From Oricola nitratireducens (GTDB taxonomy: Bacteria; Pseudomonadota; Alphaproteobacteria; Rhizobiales; Rhizobiaceae), in contig NZ_JACZCS010000048.1 of the NCBI RefSeq assembly GCF_014904745.1, positions 62,001 to 126,000 on the forward strand: a stretch of 64,000 bases of DNA. The letters run 5' to 3'. Each line of letters begins with the position of its first letter. Positions within the stretch are counted from its first letter, which is position 1. Shown here piece after piece: positions 55,549-63,880 of the stretch. Both the position numbers and the translations under genes were made by a program. A model generated the notes under the pieces. That model was not told the origin of the DNA and made no database searches. It saw only the letters and a list, made by a program, of their open reading frames with translations.

Positions 55549-56217
55549 ATGACGCACGCATTGGCGATCAGGGCCATTACGCCCGTTGCACAGAATGTCT
55601 TTTCCTACGACCTCGAAAAGCCGGATGGCTTCACGTTTACGCCCGGCCAGGCGACGGACGTGTCGATCGACCGGGACGGATGGCGCGACAAGAAACGGCC
55701 ATTCACCTTCACCTCGCTTCCCGATCAGGACACGTTGCAATTCACGATCAAGTCGTATCACGACCACAACGGTGTCACGGACCAGCTCGCGAAACTTCTG
55801 GTCGGCGACCGACTGATCGTCGGCGATCCGTGGGGAACGATCGGCTACAAGGGGAAAGGCGTCTTCATCGCCGGCGGCGCCGGCATAACGCCGTTCATCC
55901 CGATCCTGCGCCAACTGAACGGCCGCACCGGCCACCTCGCCGACCACACGCTGATCTTCGCCAATCGCGGCGAACGCGACATCATCCTGCGCGAGGAGCT
56001 TGAGGCCATGCCCGGTCTCACCGTCCATCACATCCTGAGCCAAGAGGACAAGACCGGCCTTGCCCATGGCCGTGTCGACCGCGCCTTCCTGGAACGAACC
56101 GTCACGGATTTCGGTCAAAAATTCTATCTGTGCGGGCCGGATCCGATGGTCGAGGATCTCAAGCAGACGCTCGCCGGGCTCGGCGCCGAAGCCGATGCCC
56201 TGGTCTTCGAGAAATAG
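55549..56217 (+). CDS. FAD-binding flavodoxin/ferredoxin reductase-like oxidoreductase
   Basis: The protein has 222 residues of the ferredoxin-NADP reductase fold. FAD motif RPFTFTSLP, NAD(P)H motif GVFIAGGAGITPFIPILRQL and the terminal CGPDPMVEDL motif are visible. No [2Fe-2S] domain or globin domain is attached. It transfers electrons from NAD(P)H to an unknown partner. It faces an NsrR-like repressor, which hints at a role in nitrosative or redox stress. Confidence 0.85.
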   Translation: MTHALAIRAITPVAQNVFSYDLEKPDGFTFTPGQATDVSIDRDGWRDKKRPFTFTSLPDQDTLQFTIKSYHDHNGVTDQLAKLLVGDRLIVGDPWGTIGYKGKGVFIAGGAGITPFIPILRQLNGRTGHLADHTLIFANRGERDIILREELEAMPGLTVHHILSQEDKTGLAHGRVDRAFLERTVTDFGQKFYLCGPDPMVEDLKQTLAGLGAEADALVFEK

Positions 56218-56237
56218 GCCGGCAGCAGCGCGTCAGG

Positions 56238-56744
56238 TCAGGCCAGCCCGGCACCGCCGCGGGCAATGCAGCCCCCGTCTCCCTTGCGGCCGCTTCCCAT
56301 TGCTTTGCCAACCGGCATGTTGAGCAGGTCTTCGAGCTTGCCATTCCCCTCGACGAGATCGGACAGGCGAATGCCGTCGAGCGTCTCGTAGAAGGATTCG
56401 ACAGCCATATGGAGCGCCGGCCGGAGCCAGCAACTGTCGATCAACGGGCAATTGTTTTCCTTTTCGTCGAAGCACTCGGCGAAGGGGAGATCGGATTCGA
56501 AGACCCGGAACACGGCTCCGACCCGGATCTCGTCCGCCGGCATGGCGAGATACATCCCGCCGTTGCGGCCGCGCATCGCGCGGACATAGCCGAGCCGGCC
56601 CAGGTGCCGGATGACCTGGCCCAAATGGTTCTTCGACGCGTTGCATTTTTCGGCAATCTCGGACTTGGTGACGCTCTTGCCCGGGTTCACCGCACAAGTC
56701 ATCAATACTCGCATCGCAAGGTTCGTGCGTATCGTCAGACGCAT
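56238..56744 (-). CDS. Rrf2 family regulator, NsrR-like iron-sulfur repressor
   Basis: The protein has 168 residues. The winged helix has SKSEIAEKCNASKNHLGQVI and LGYVRAMRGRNGGMYLA. Three cysteines, Cys91, Cys99 and Cys105, lie in the loop where Rrf2 proteins such as NsrR bind an iron-sulfur cluster (AECFDEKENNCPLIDSCWLR). Such proteins sense nitric oxide or cluster status. An FNR-type box lies about 76 bp upstream of its start. Convergent with the reductase gene, 20 bp apart. Confidence 0.8.
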   Translation of the reverse strand: MRLTIRTNLAMRVLMTCAVNPGKSVTKSEIAEKCNASKNHLGQVIRHLGRLGYVRAMRGRNGGMYLAMPADEIRVGAVFRVFESDLPFAECFDEKENNCPLIDSCWLRPALHMAVESFYETLDGIRLSDLVEGNGKLEDLLNMPVGKAMGSGRKGDGGCIARGGAGLA

Positions 56745-56819
56745 ACTATCACTTCAGTTCCGCACCCGGCGGACCTCCCATTTGGCCGGTAACGATACAC
56801 GCAGCTTTGAGACCGGAAT

Positions 56820-56833
56820 TTGATCGAGATCAT
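56820..56833. promoter_or_regulatory. FNR/FixK/DNR-type box
   Basis: TTGATCGAGATCAT matches the consensus TTGAT-N4-ATCAA in 9 of 10 defined bases. It lies 76-89 bp upstream of the NsrR-like gene, compatible with activation of that gene under low oxygen or nitric oxide by a Crp/Fnr-family regulator. Confidence 0.5.
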
Positions 56834-57079
56834 ACTTTCTGACTAGAAAATGCTTCGTGCCAAGGGACCACAGCATTTTAAGCATGGTTCCAATCGGCCG
56901 TTAAGCTCAACAATCCACCCTTGCAGCCCCGGTTTCGACCATGCTCCTTGAACGCAGGGGTTATCCGGTTGTCGCCTTCCCCGATATCGCAGACCTTCGC
57001 CTGACCGGGCTCCCACTTTGCATAACGGACCCTATCGGCAAGTGCGGACCGGGTGTTTTCGCGCCTCCTTTTGTGAATT

Positions 57080-57108
57080 CCGACACGCAACTGTCACCGT
57101 ACTGTCAG
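57080..57108 (+). promoter_or_regulatory. Pho box (PhoB binding site) upstream of ABC transporter
   Basis: Two heptamers CTGTCAC (57091-57097) and CTGTCAG (57102-57108) repeat with the 11-bp period of a Pho box; a third degenerate unit CCGACAC lies one period upstream (57080-57086). It ends 92 bp before the start codon of the substrate-binding protein. This suggests induction by phosphate starvation. Confidence 0.65.
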
Positions 57109-57200
57109 GAAAGCGTTGCCGACGGGCAGTATGTGCCGGGTCGGGAGGGCTCGTGGCCCCGATCCCCTTTTTCCGTTTCCAAACACTGCAGGAGACTCTC

Positions 57201-58325
57201 ATGATTTCGCGCCGCTCTCTGCTCAAGAGCTCCGCCGCAACCGGCGTCATTCTTTCCGCACCCGCCATCCTGAAAGCCACCGACGCGCTCGCGTCGTCGG
57301 GCCAGGTCAATGTCTTCGCATGGGGCGACTACATCCAGCAGAACCAGATCGACAAGTTCGAGGACGAAAGCGGCATCAAGATCAACCTGTCGACCTACGG
57401 CTCCAACGACGAAGCCGAACAGAAACTGAAAGCCGCTGGCGGCAAGGGTTTCGACGTAATCTTCCCGTCGGTCACCAACGGCCCCAACTACTATCCGGAC
57501 GACCTGCTTGCCGAACTCGACGAATCCAAGCTCGTCAACGCGTCGAACCTGATCCCGTCGATGGTCAACGACTCCGTCAAGCTCGGCGGCACCTATCGCG
57601 GCAAGCGCATGCTGCTGCCGTTCAACTGGGGTACCGAGGCGATCACCTTCGATTCCTCGATCTTCCCGATGGCCGACGCCGACGTTTCCTTCGGTTCGCT
57701 GTGGATGCCGGAAGCCGCCGGAAAGTCGGCTTTCCGCCAGAAGTCGGTCATCATGGGCGTCGGCCTCTATCTCGACTCCATCGGCGAAGTGAAGTCGAAC
57801 CGCATGCTCGAGGTCTACAAGACCGAGGACGACGCCCGCCGCGTCTGGGACGCCTGTGCCAAGTTCATTATCGGCAACAAGGACAAGATCGCGGCCTTCT
57901 GGAACAACGCCACCGAAGCCGAAAACGCCTTCAAGCAGGCCGGCGCCGGCATCGGCCAAACCTGGGACACCACCGGCCTTCTGCTCAACCGCGAAGACGC
58001 CAAGTGGAAATACCGCATGCCGAAAGAGGGCGGCATCACCTGGATGGACTCGGTCGGCATTCCGTCCGGCGCCGAGAACATCGAACAGGCCTATGCCTTC
58101 ATCAACGCACTAATGACACCGGAATTCGGCGGCCTCCTGTCGAAGAACACCGGCTACAACTCGGCTGTCGCGGGCGCCGCCGACTTCGCCGGCGACGATT
58201 ACAAGAACCAGTTCGCCGAAACCTACAACGCGGAAAATCTCGCCAACCTTTGGTGGTGGCAGGCCGACACGCCGTGGTTCGCGCCGCTGCGTCAGGAATA
58301 TGTCGACAAGATCACCAACGCCTAA
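57201..58325 (+). CDS. ABC transporter substrate-binding protein, polyamine/phosphonate type
   Basis: The protein has 374 residues. The N-terminus MISRRSLLKSSAATGVILSA is a Tat-type signal with the twin arginine RR. The mature part is of the spermidine/putrescine-binding family (VNVFAWGDYIQQNQIDKFED, KGFDVIFPSVTNGPNYYPDD). The start at 57201 has AGGAGA upstream. The cargo is unknown: this family binds polyamines but also phosphonates and other organic phosphorus compounds, which would agree with the upstream Pho box. A strong terminator follows the gene. Confidence 0.85.
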   Translation: MISRRSLLKSSAATGVILSAPAILKATDALASSGQVNVFAWGDYIQQNQIDKFEDESGIKINLSTYGSNDEAEQKLKAAGGKGFDVIFPSVTNGPNYYPDDLLAELDESKLVNASNLIPSMVNDSVKLGGTYRGKRMLLPFNWGTEAITFDSSIFPMADADVSFGSLWMPEAAGKSAFRQKSVIMGVGLYLDSIGEVKSNRMLEVYKTEDDARRVWDACAKFIIGNKDKIAAFWNNATEAENAFKQAGAGIGQTWDTTGLLLNREDAKWKYRMPKEGGITWMDSVGIPSGAENIEQAYAFINALMTPEFGGLLSKNTGYNSAVAGAADFAGDDYKNQFAETYNAENLANLWWWQADTPWFAPLRQEYVDKITNA

Positions 58326-58343
58326 GGGCCTTTGCAACAACCT

Positions 58344-58372
58344 CCGGGGGCGGACGACCGCCCCCGGTTTTT
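58344..58372 (+). terminator. Terminator/attenuator between binding protein and ATPase genes
   Basis: Perfect stem CCGGGGGCGG/CCGCCCCCGG (58344-58353 and 58358-58367), loop ACGA, then T5. Located inside the operon, it probably gives partial termination so that the binding protein is made in excess of the membrane components. Confidence 0.88.
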
Positions 58373-58403
58373 CCATAACACCGATCTTGCGGGGGCGGGT
58401 GCG

Positions 58404-59519
58404 ATGAGCGGCCAGGACGTTGAACTAACCGGTGTGTCGATGACCTATCCGAACGGCTTCACGGCCGTTCAGCCGACCGACCTGACGATCAAGGCCGGTG
58501 AATTCTTCTCCATCCTCGGTCCGTCGGGCTGCGGCAAGACGACCATCCTGCGCATGATCTCCGGCTTTCTCGATCCGACGACGGGATCGATCGCCATCGG
58601 CGGCGAGCCGATGATCGGCATCGGACCCAATCATCGCCCGACCGCGCTGATCTTCCAGAGCCTCGCGCTGTTCCCGTTGATGAGTGTATGGGAGAATGTC
58701 GCCTTCGGACTGGAGGCGCGCGGCGTTTCGAAGACCGCGCGGCGCAAGCGCGCCGAGGAACTGCTCGACCTGGTCGCGCTGTCCGACCAGGAGGACAAGA
58801 AACCGGGCGAACTTTCCGGCGGCCAACGCCAGCGCGTCGCGGTTGCCCGCGCCCTCGCGGTCGAACCGGCCGTGTTGCTGCTCGACGAACCGCTTTCCGC
58901 GCTTGACCTGAAACTGCGCCAGCACATGCGCGCGGAACTGAAGGACATCCAGCGCAAGACCGAAGTCACCTTCATATACATCACCCACGACCAGGGCGAG
59001 GCGCTGGCCATGTCGGACCGCGTCGCCGTGATGAACGAAGGCGCGATCGACCAGGTTGCGTCCGCCGAGGACCTTTACAACCATCCCAACACGCCATTCG
59101 CAGCGACCTTCGTCGGCGAGCAGAACGTGTTTTCCGGCAAGGTGAAGACGGTGGCGAACGGCCATGCACAGGTCGAGACGCCGCACGGCATGCTTCTCGG
59201 CATGAACAAGCACGGGCTCTCCACCGGTGAAAACGCCATCGTCATGGTGCGCCCGGAGCGTATCTATCTGGAAGATCGCAAGGATCGCCTGGGTCCGCTC
59301 CCAAACGAACTCAACCGGATCGAGGCCCGACTGCAACGCCGCGATCTGGAGGGCGCGCTGATCAACATGTATCTCGACGCCGCCGGCCACAGCGTGCACG
59401 TCAACCTGCACAACACCGGCGACGCGACGCTCGGGGCGCAAGACGACCATATGCTTCTGTTCACGCCGGACGATACGGTGGTCATGCGGCCAGGCCCGAT
59501 GGCCCGCGACAAGGCGTGA
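58404..59519 (+). CDS. ABC transporter ATP-binding protein (PotA-like)
   Basis: The protein has 371 residues. Walker A GPSGCGKT, signature LSGGQRQRVAVARALA and Walker B VLLLDEPLSALD are all present; the C-terminal ~120 residues are a TOBE-type regulatory domain. The start at 58404 was chosen over an open extension that runs into the terminator hairpin. It energises the two permeases encoded next. Confidence 0.94.
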   Translation: MSGQDVELTGVSMTYPNGFTAVQPTDLTIKAGEFFSILGPSGCGKTTILRMISGFLDPTTGSIAIGGEPMIGIGPNHRPTALIFQSLALFPLMSVWENVAFGLEARGVSKTARRKRAEELLDLVALSDQEDKKPGELSGGQRQRVAVARALAVEPAVLLLDEPLSALDLKLRQHMRAELKDIQRKTEVTFIYITHDQGEALAMSDRVAVMNEGAIDQVASAEDLYNHPNTPFAATFVGEQNVFSGKVKTVANGHAQVETPHGMLLGMNKHGLSTGENAIVMVRPERIYLEDRKDRLGPLPNELNRIEARLQRRDLEGALINMYLDAAGHSVHVNLHNTGDATLGAQDDHMLLFTPDDTVVMRPGPMARDKA

Positions 59520-59523
59520 CGCG

Positions 59524-60741
59524 ATGGGCGAGTTGACGAAAATCTATGGCCGCGGCCTGACGTTCCTTTTTGTGGGTCTGGTGACCATCTGGATACTGTT
59601 GATGATCGTCGTGCCGCAGATCCGGATGATCGAGCGCGCATTCACCTTCGAGGACCGCGGCGGAGAGACCGCCATGCTGGCGCTCGACATCGACCACGCC
59701 TACACCGAGAAATTCCAGATCGAACAGCAGTTGCTGACGCTTCAGCAGCAGGGATCGTCGGGAACGAAGAGCTCTCCTGCCGCGCCTTCGCCGTTCACAC
59801 CGAGCATGACCGTGCCCGGCGCCGCGCCGACCGCGCCCGGCCCGGGCCTTGCACCTTCGCCGTCCGCATCCCCGCAGAATGCGATGAGCGCGGAAGAGCG
59901 CCAGGCAGAAGCCGCAGACCTGCGCTCGCAGATCGCCGCTCTCGAAAGCCGAATCACCGATATGGAGGCACAGGAGGACACCTCGTCGGGCGAAGCCGGC
60001 ATGAAGGAACGCCTGTCGCTGGACAATTTCACGACGATGAGCGCGCTGCATTTCAAGATCTTCCTGATGACGCTTCTTTATGCGTTCACCGTGACGGTCT
60101 TCGCCTTCGTCATCTGTTATCCGGTCGCCTATGCGGCGGCGATGGCGGAAAGCAGGAACAAGCTGACGCTGATCCTGATCGGTCTCGTCATTCCCTATGC
60201 GATCAATGAACTCCTGCGCATCTTCTCCTGGGTGATGATCCTGGAAAAGAACGGCATCCTGAACGCGTTTCTGGACGGAATCGGCATCATCGACATGAGC
60301 GCCGGCGAGGGTTTCCGCTTCGTCGCGTCGAACGGTGCGGTCTTTACCGTGATGGTCTACGCCTATGTGCTGTTCATGGTGTTTCCGATCTACAATACCA
60401 TCGACACGCTGGATAAAAGCCAGATCGAGGCGGCGCGCGACCTCGGCGCCTCGGTCTGGAAAATCCACACCCGCGTCGTCATCCCGCACGCCAAGCCCGG
60501 CATCGCGGTCGGCTCGATCATGACCTTCATGCTGTCGGCGGGCTCCATTGCGGCGCCCGAAATCGTCGGTCGCGGAATGCATCCGGACTGGTTCAGCCAG
60601 TTGATTTACAGGCGTTTCTTCGAAGCCGATTCGTGGAACCAGGGCTCGGCCTATTCACTGGCGCTTCTCACCGCTTGCATCATCTTCATTCTGATCACCA
60701 TGGCCATCTTCAAGGTGGGCGTGAAGGATATCGCGAAATGA
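59524..60741 (+). CDS. ABC transporter permease (PotB-like) with large periplasmic insertion
   Basis: The protein has 405 residues, about 110 more than usual PotB proteins. The first membrane helix (11-31) is followed by an unusual segment: a helix (56-77), a Pro/Ala/Ser-rich stretch (83-119) and a charged coiled coil (121-151). The normal permease core begins near 175 with LHFKIFLMTLLYAFTVTVFA; the coupling motif is EAARDLGASVWKIHTRVVIP. The insertion should lie in the periplasm, near the docking site of the binding protein. Confidence 0.92.
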   Translation: MGELTKIYGRGLTFLFVGLVTIWILLMIVVPQIRMIERAFTFEDRGGETAMLALDIDHAYTEKFQIEQQLLTLQQQGSSGTKSSPAAPSPFTPSMTVPGAAPTAPGPGLAPSPSASPQNAMSAEERQAEAADLRSQIAALESRITDMEAQEDTSSGEAGMKERLSLDNFTTMSALHFKIFLMTLLYAFTVTVFAFVICYPVAYAAAMAESRNKLTLILIGLVIPYAINELLRIFSWVMILEKNGILNAFLDGIGIIDMSAGEGFRFVASNGAVFTVMVYAYVLFMVFPIYNTIDTLDKSQIEAARDLGASVWKIHTRVVIPHAKPGIAVGSIMTFMLSAGSIAAPEIVGRGMHPDWFSQLIYRRFFEADSWNQGSAYSLALLTACIIFILITMAIFKVGVKDIAK

Positions 60742-61577
60742 CTGCTGCTTCCGACGTCTCCATGGCGGCGCCCCGCGCCGCCGCACGGCGCCGCAGCCGT
60801 GACTGGTCCGGCGCGCTGCTGAACGGTTATCTGCTCGTCTTCTTCGCCTACATGTTCCTGCCGCTTGGCTTCATGGTGATCGCCGCCTTCAACGCCGCGC
60901 CGACGCCGTCGGCCACAGACTGGCAGGGCTTCACGCTCCGATGGTTCACGGAACTGCCGCAGGACAAGCGCTTCGTGCAGGGACTGTGGCACAGCCTGGC
61001 GATCGCCGGCGGCGTAATCGCCTTTTCCATTCCGCTCGGGTTGTCCGGCGCCTTCATCCTGACGCGGATGCAGTCGCGCGTGACGACCGTGCTCTATACC
61101 GTGCTCGTCTCGCCGGTGCTGATCCCCGGCATCGTGCTCGGCGTGACGACGATGATCTTCTGGCGCGACTATTTCGGCCTGCAGGCCGGATTGTTCACCG
61201 CAATGATCGCGCAGACCTCGTTCATCGCCTCCTACTGCATGCTGATGTTCATGGCGCGGCTGCAGCGCCAGGACCGCGTGCTGGAGGAAGCCGCGCTCGA
61301 TCTCGGCGCGACGCCGATGCTGGTCTTCCGGCGCATCACGATCCCGTTCCTGATGCCGACGATCCTGACGGCCTGCGTGATCTCGTTCCTGCAGTCGATC
61401 GAGAACTACAACACGACCTTCTTCGCCATCGGCAGTTCGTGGACGCTGGTGACGGAAATCGGCAGCCGGATGCGTTTCGGCCTGTCACCGATCATCAACG
61501 CGATCGGCGTGATCTTCATCGCGATCACGATCACCGTTGCGGTGACGCACACGCTCGTGACGAGAAAGCGGGCATGA
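60738..61577 (+). CDS. ABC transporter permease (PotC-like)
   Basis: The protein has 279 residues and six membrane helices. The coupling motif is EEAALDLGATPMLVFRRITI. Its ATG overlaps the previous stop by 4 bp. It pairs with the 59524 permease. Normal length for PotC. Confidence 0.94.
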   Translation: MTAASDVSMAAPRAAARRRSRDWSGALLNGYLLVFFAYMFLPLGFMVIAAFNAAPTPSATDWQGFTLRWFTELPQDKRFVQGLWHSLAIAGGVIAFSIPLGLSGAFILTRMQSRVTTVLYTVLVSPVLIPGIVLGVTTMIFWRDYFGLQAGLFTAMIAQTSFIASYCMLMFMARLQRQDRVLEEAALDLGATPMLVFRRITIPFLMPTILTACVISFLQSIENYNTTFFAIGSSWTLVTEIGSRMRFGLSPIINAIGVIFIAITITVAVTHTLVTRKRA

Positions 61578-62278
61578 AGGTCCGCTTTTCCTGCCTGCCG
61601 GGATACGAGGATATCGTTCCGCGACCGTGCCTCGCGGCCGGAGCGCTGCCCGGCTGGGTCAAAGAGATGCCCGCGAAGGCGCAAAGCGACATCCTCGGCG
61701 GCGCCGAGGTGCGCACCGTCAAACAGTGCCCGCCCTTTCTCGACGCGATGCAGGCAGGCATCCTGTTTCCCCTCGCCGCCGACCTGACATTCGAGAACGG
61801 GGAATTTTCCTGGGACTGGGGCCTGCCCGCGCATCCGGCAAGCCGCGCGACGCGATCGCCGATCGGCGTGCATGTGCCGGAACAGGCGGCCGGCGTTCCC
61901 GGCATCGAACCCGGCCGCTTCGCGGTGAAATTCAACAATTTCTGGACGATCGAATTGCCGGAGGGCTGGTCGATGCTGTTTTCGCATCCGGCCAACTGGC
62001 TCGACCTGCCGTTCCGCACCCTGACCGGACTCGTCGATGCCGACCGGTGGCGGGACGGCATGGTGCATTTCCCGGCATTGTGGACGGACATTGATTTCAG
62101 TGGAACGCTCGCCGCGGGCACGCCGGTCGCACAGGGCTGGCCGGTGCCGCGCGAAGCGCTGGATCTCGACTTCGCGCCGATGGATGACGAGGCGCTCTCC
62201 CGCCATACCGCCCTCCAGGACGGATTGCAGGACGAGCCGGGCCTCTATCGCAAGAGCTACCGGGCGAAACGGGTCTGA
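61574..62278 (+). CDS. Conserved protein of unknown function coupled to ABC transporter
   Basis: The protein has 234 residues, soluble, rich in aromatic residues. Recognisable conserved blocks are TVKQCPPFLDAMQAGILFPL, KFNNFWTIELPEGWSMLFSH and DLPFRTLTGLVDADRWRDGM. I recall similar proteins of unknown function in other bacteria and in T4-like phages, but cannot confirm that here. It overlaps the permease stop by 4 bp, so it is part of the operon. Function not known. Confidence 0.75.
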   Translation: MKVRFSCLPGYEDIVPRPCLAAGALPGWVKEMPAKAQSDILGGAEVRTVKQCPPFLDAMQAGILFPLAADLTFENGEFSWDWGLPAHPASRATRSPIGVHVPEQAAGVPGIEPGRFAVKFNNFWTIELPEGWSMLFSHPANWLDLPFRTLTGLVDADRWRDGMVHFPALWTDIDFSGTLAAGTPVAQGWPVPREALDLDFAPMDDEALSRHTALQDGLQDEPGLYRKSYRAKRV

Positions 62279-62859
62279 TCGACGGCAAGCGCGATCCGGC
62301 CGCGCGCGCCCTGCGTCAGGATCTTGAGGCGGAGCGCCGAGGATTCCGGTGTCTCCGGCAGGGCCGAGAGCAGCACCTCGCATGCGGCGAGATCGCCGCG
62401 ATCGCGCAGGGCCGTCGCAAGAGCCGCCACCGATTCCTGCGAGGGCGCGATCTCATGCGCCTTGCGGAGATGGGTCACGGCTTCGGCGCCACGGTCGAGA
62501 CGAACGAGACAATTGCCGAGATTGAGCAGCGCGTCTGCATCCTCCGGCGCAGAGGCGAGATAGGCCGAAAACTGCTCGGCGGCCGGCGCGAATTCCCGTC
62601 CGTCCATCAGCGCCGATGCGAGCTCGAACCGGGCATTGGCATGGCCGGGTTCGAGCGCAAGCGCGCGGTCAAGGCAGGCGATGCGCTCATCGGCACGACC
62701 AAGCTGCCTGAGCACGAGCGCCTTGTTGTAAACGACCGAGGCATTGTCCGGCAGGACCCGGGCCAGCGCCTCGACGGCGGCAAGGGCTTCCGGCCAGTCG
62801 CCTTGCGCCGCCGCGTTCGCGAATTGTCTGGCGAGACCCTCTGGCAATGATTGCTCCAT
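62257..62859 (-). CDS. TPR repeat protein
   Basis: The protein has 200 residues (start MEQSLPEG at 62859; a start 12 codons upstream at 62895 is also possible). At least four TPR units are visible (ASVVYNKALVLRQLGRADER, then LALEPGHANARFELASALMD, ALLNLGNCLVRLDRGAEAVT). No signal or membrane segment. Probably a scaffold for protein interaction. It overlaps the convergent gene by 22 bp. Confidence 0.8.
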   Translation of the reverse strand: MEQSLPEGLARQFANAAAQGDWPEALAAVEALARVLPDNASVVYNKALVLRQLGRADERIACLDRALALEPGHANARFELASALMDGREFAPAAEQFSAYLASAPEDADALLNLGNCLVRLDRGAEAVTHLRKAHEIAPSQESVAALATALRDRGDLAACEVLLSALPETPESSALRLKILTQGARGRIALAVDQTRFAR

Positions 62860-62888
62860 GTCCGGTTTTTCACATATGGAAGGCGGCG

Positions 62889-62906
62889 CTGTCACGGATA
62901 TGACAA
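62889..62906 (+). promoter_or_regulatory. Weak Pho-box-like site upstream of metallophosphoesterase
   Basis: CTGTCAC-GGAT-ATGACAA keeps the 11-bp spacing and the TG.CA positions of a Pho box, though the second half is poor; it can also be read as an inverted repeat TGTCA-N6-TGACA. It ends 45 bp before the start of the phosphoesterase gene. Confidence 0.35.
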
Positions 62907-62951
62907 GCGGGCTGTTTATGAAACGGCAAATCTACCAATCCGGATTCCACG

Positions 62952-63797
62952 ATGAAACTCGTCCATATCTCCGACATCCACATCAGCCCCGAACACATTC
63001 TGGAACTCGACCCGGTCGAGAATTTCAGGAAATGCCTGGCGCATGTGGAAAAGCACCAAAGCGACGCCGACCGGATCGTCATCACCGGCGACCTGACCCA
63101 TCACGGACTTGCCGAAAGTTACGAGCGGCTGAAGGATATCTTGGCCGGCAGTTCGCTCACCGGAGACCGTGCGCCACGCCTTCTGATCGGCAACCATGAC
63201 AGCCGCGACAACTTTTCGGCGGCCTATCCCGGCGCCAATCGCGACGAAAACGGTTTCATCCAGTGGACCGAGGACACGCCGGCCGGCGTCTTCGTCTACA
63301 TGGACACGGTGCAGGCGGGCGAACATGCCGGCTCCTATTGCCCGGCGCGCCAGAAGTGGCTCGAAGCGGCGCTGGAGGATGCCCGGGCGCGCGGCAAACC
63401 GGTCTTCCTGTTCATGCATCACAATCCGACGGCGGTGCATGTCGCCAATGCCGACCTGATCGGGATTGCCGAGGAAGCGGAACTGAAGGCGCTGTTCGCG
63501 CGCTATCGCGACACGGTGCGGCACATGTTTTTCGGCCATTGCCACTACACGCTGAGCGGATCGGTCGCCGGCATTCCGTTTTCCGCGCCGCGTTCGACGA
63601 ACCACACTTGCTGGCCCGATTTCTCGGGCATCGCCGAACGCATGGGCTATGGCGATCTGCAGCCGAACTACAATGTCTGTTTCCTCGGCGACGACGACGT
63701 CGTCGTCCACTCCATCGACTTCCTCGATGAGGACAAGGTACGCTGGCAGGAAACCAACGACGAAGGCTGGTTTACGGAACTGCCGAACGCGTCGTAA
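62952..63797 (+). CDS. Metallophosphoesterase (PlcP/GpdQ-like phosphodiesterase)
   Basis: The protein has 281 residues. The calcineurin-type metal motifs are complete: DIHISPEH near the start, GDLTHHG, GNHDSRD, FMHHNPT and GHCH. The block STNHTCWPDFSG near the end recalls the rhizobial phosphodiesterase family that includes PlcP, a phospholipase C made under phosphate starvation. It may release phosphorus from lipid head groups or glycerophosphodiesters. A cAMP phosphodiesterase role cannot be excluded. Confidence 0.85.
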   Translation: MKLVHISDIHISPEHILELDPVENFRKCLAHVEKHQSDADRIVITGDLTHHGLAESYERLKDILAGSSLTGDRAPRLLIGNHDSRDNFSAAYPGANRDENGFIQWTEDTPAGVFVYMDTVQAGEHAGSYCPARQKWLEAALEDARARGKPVFLFMHHNPTAVHVANADLIGIAEEAELKALFARYRDTVRHMFFGHCHYTLSGSVAGIPFSAPRSTNHTCWPDFSGIAERMGYGDLQPNYNVCFLGDDDVVVHSIDFLDEDKVRWQETNDEGWFTELPNAS

Positions 63798-63831
63798 GCG
63801 ACGGCGCAAACACGTCGAATGCGGGAGGGGT

Positions 63832-63880
63832 GGCGCACCCGACAGGATTCGAACCTGTGACCTTTGCCTAAGAAAGGCAG
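63832..63880 (-). tRNA. 3' half of a tRNA gene (Arg-like), displaced attachment site
   Basis: On the minus strand the T arm (ACAGG-TTCGAAT-CCTGT), the acceptor strand GGGTGCGCCA with encoded CCA, and an anticodon-like arm with a 7-nt loop TTTCTTA are present. A 5' half (D arm, TAGCTCAG-like) is missing; the sequence to the right is different and AT-richer. If the loop is real the anticodon would be TCT (Arg). This looks like the 3' fragment left at one end of an element integrated by recombination in the anticodon loop. Confidence 0.65.

Larger units (their letters stand above)
56745..57200. other. Divergent intergenic region with FNR-type box and Pho box
   Basis: 456 bp between the NsrR-like gene and the ABC transporter operon. 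Near the left side is an FNR/FixK-type box, near the right a Pho box (both listed separately). The middle (about 56850-57075) shows nothing I recognise. Confidence 0.6.
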
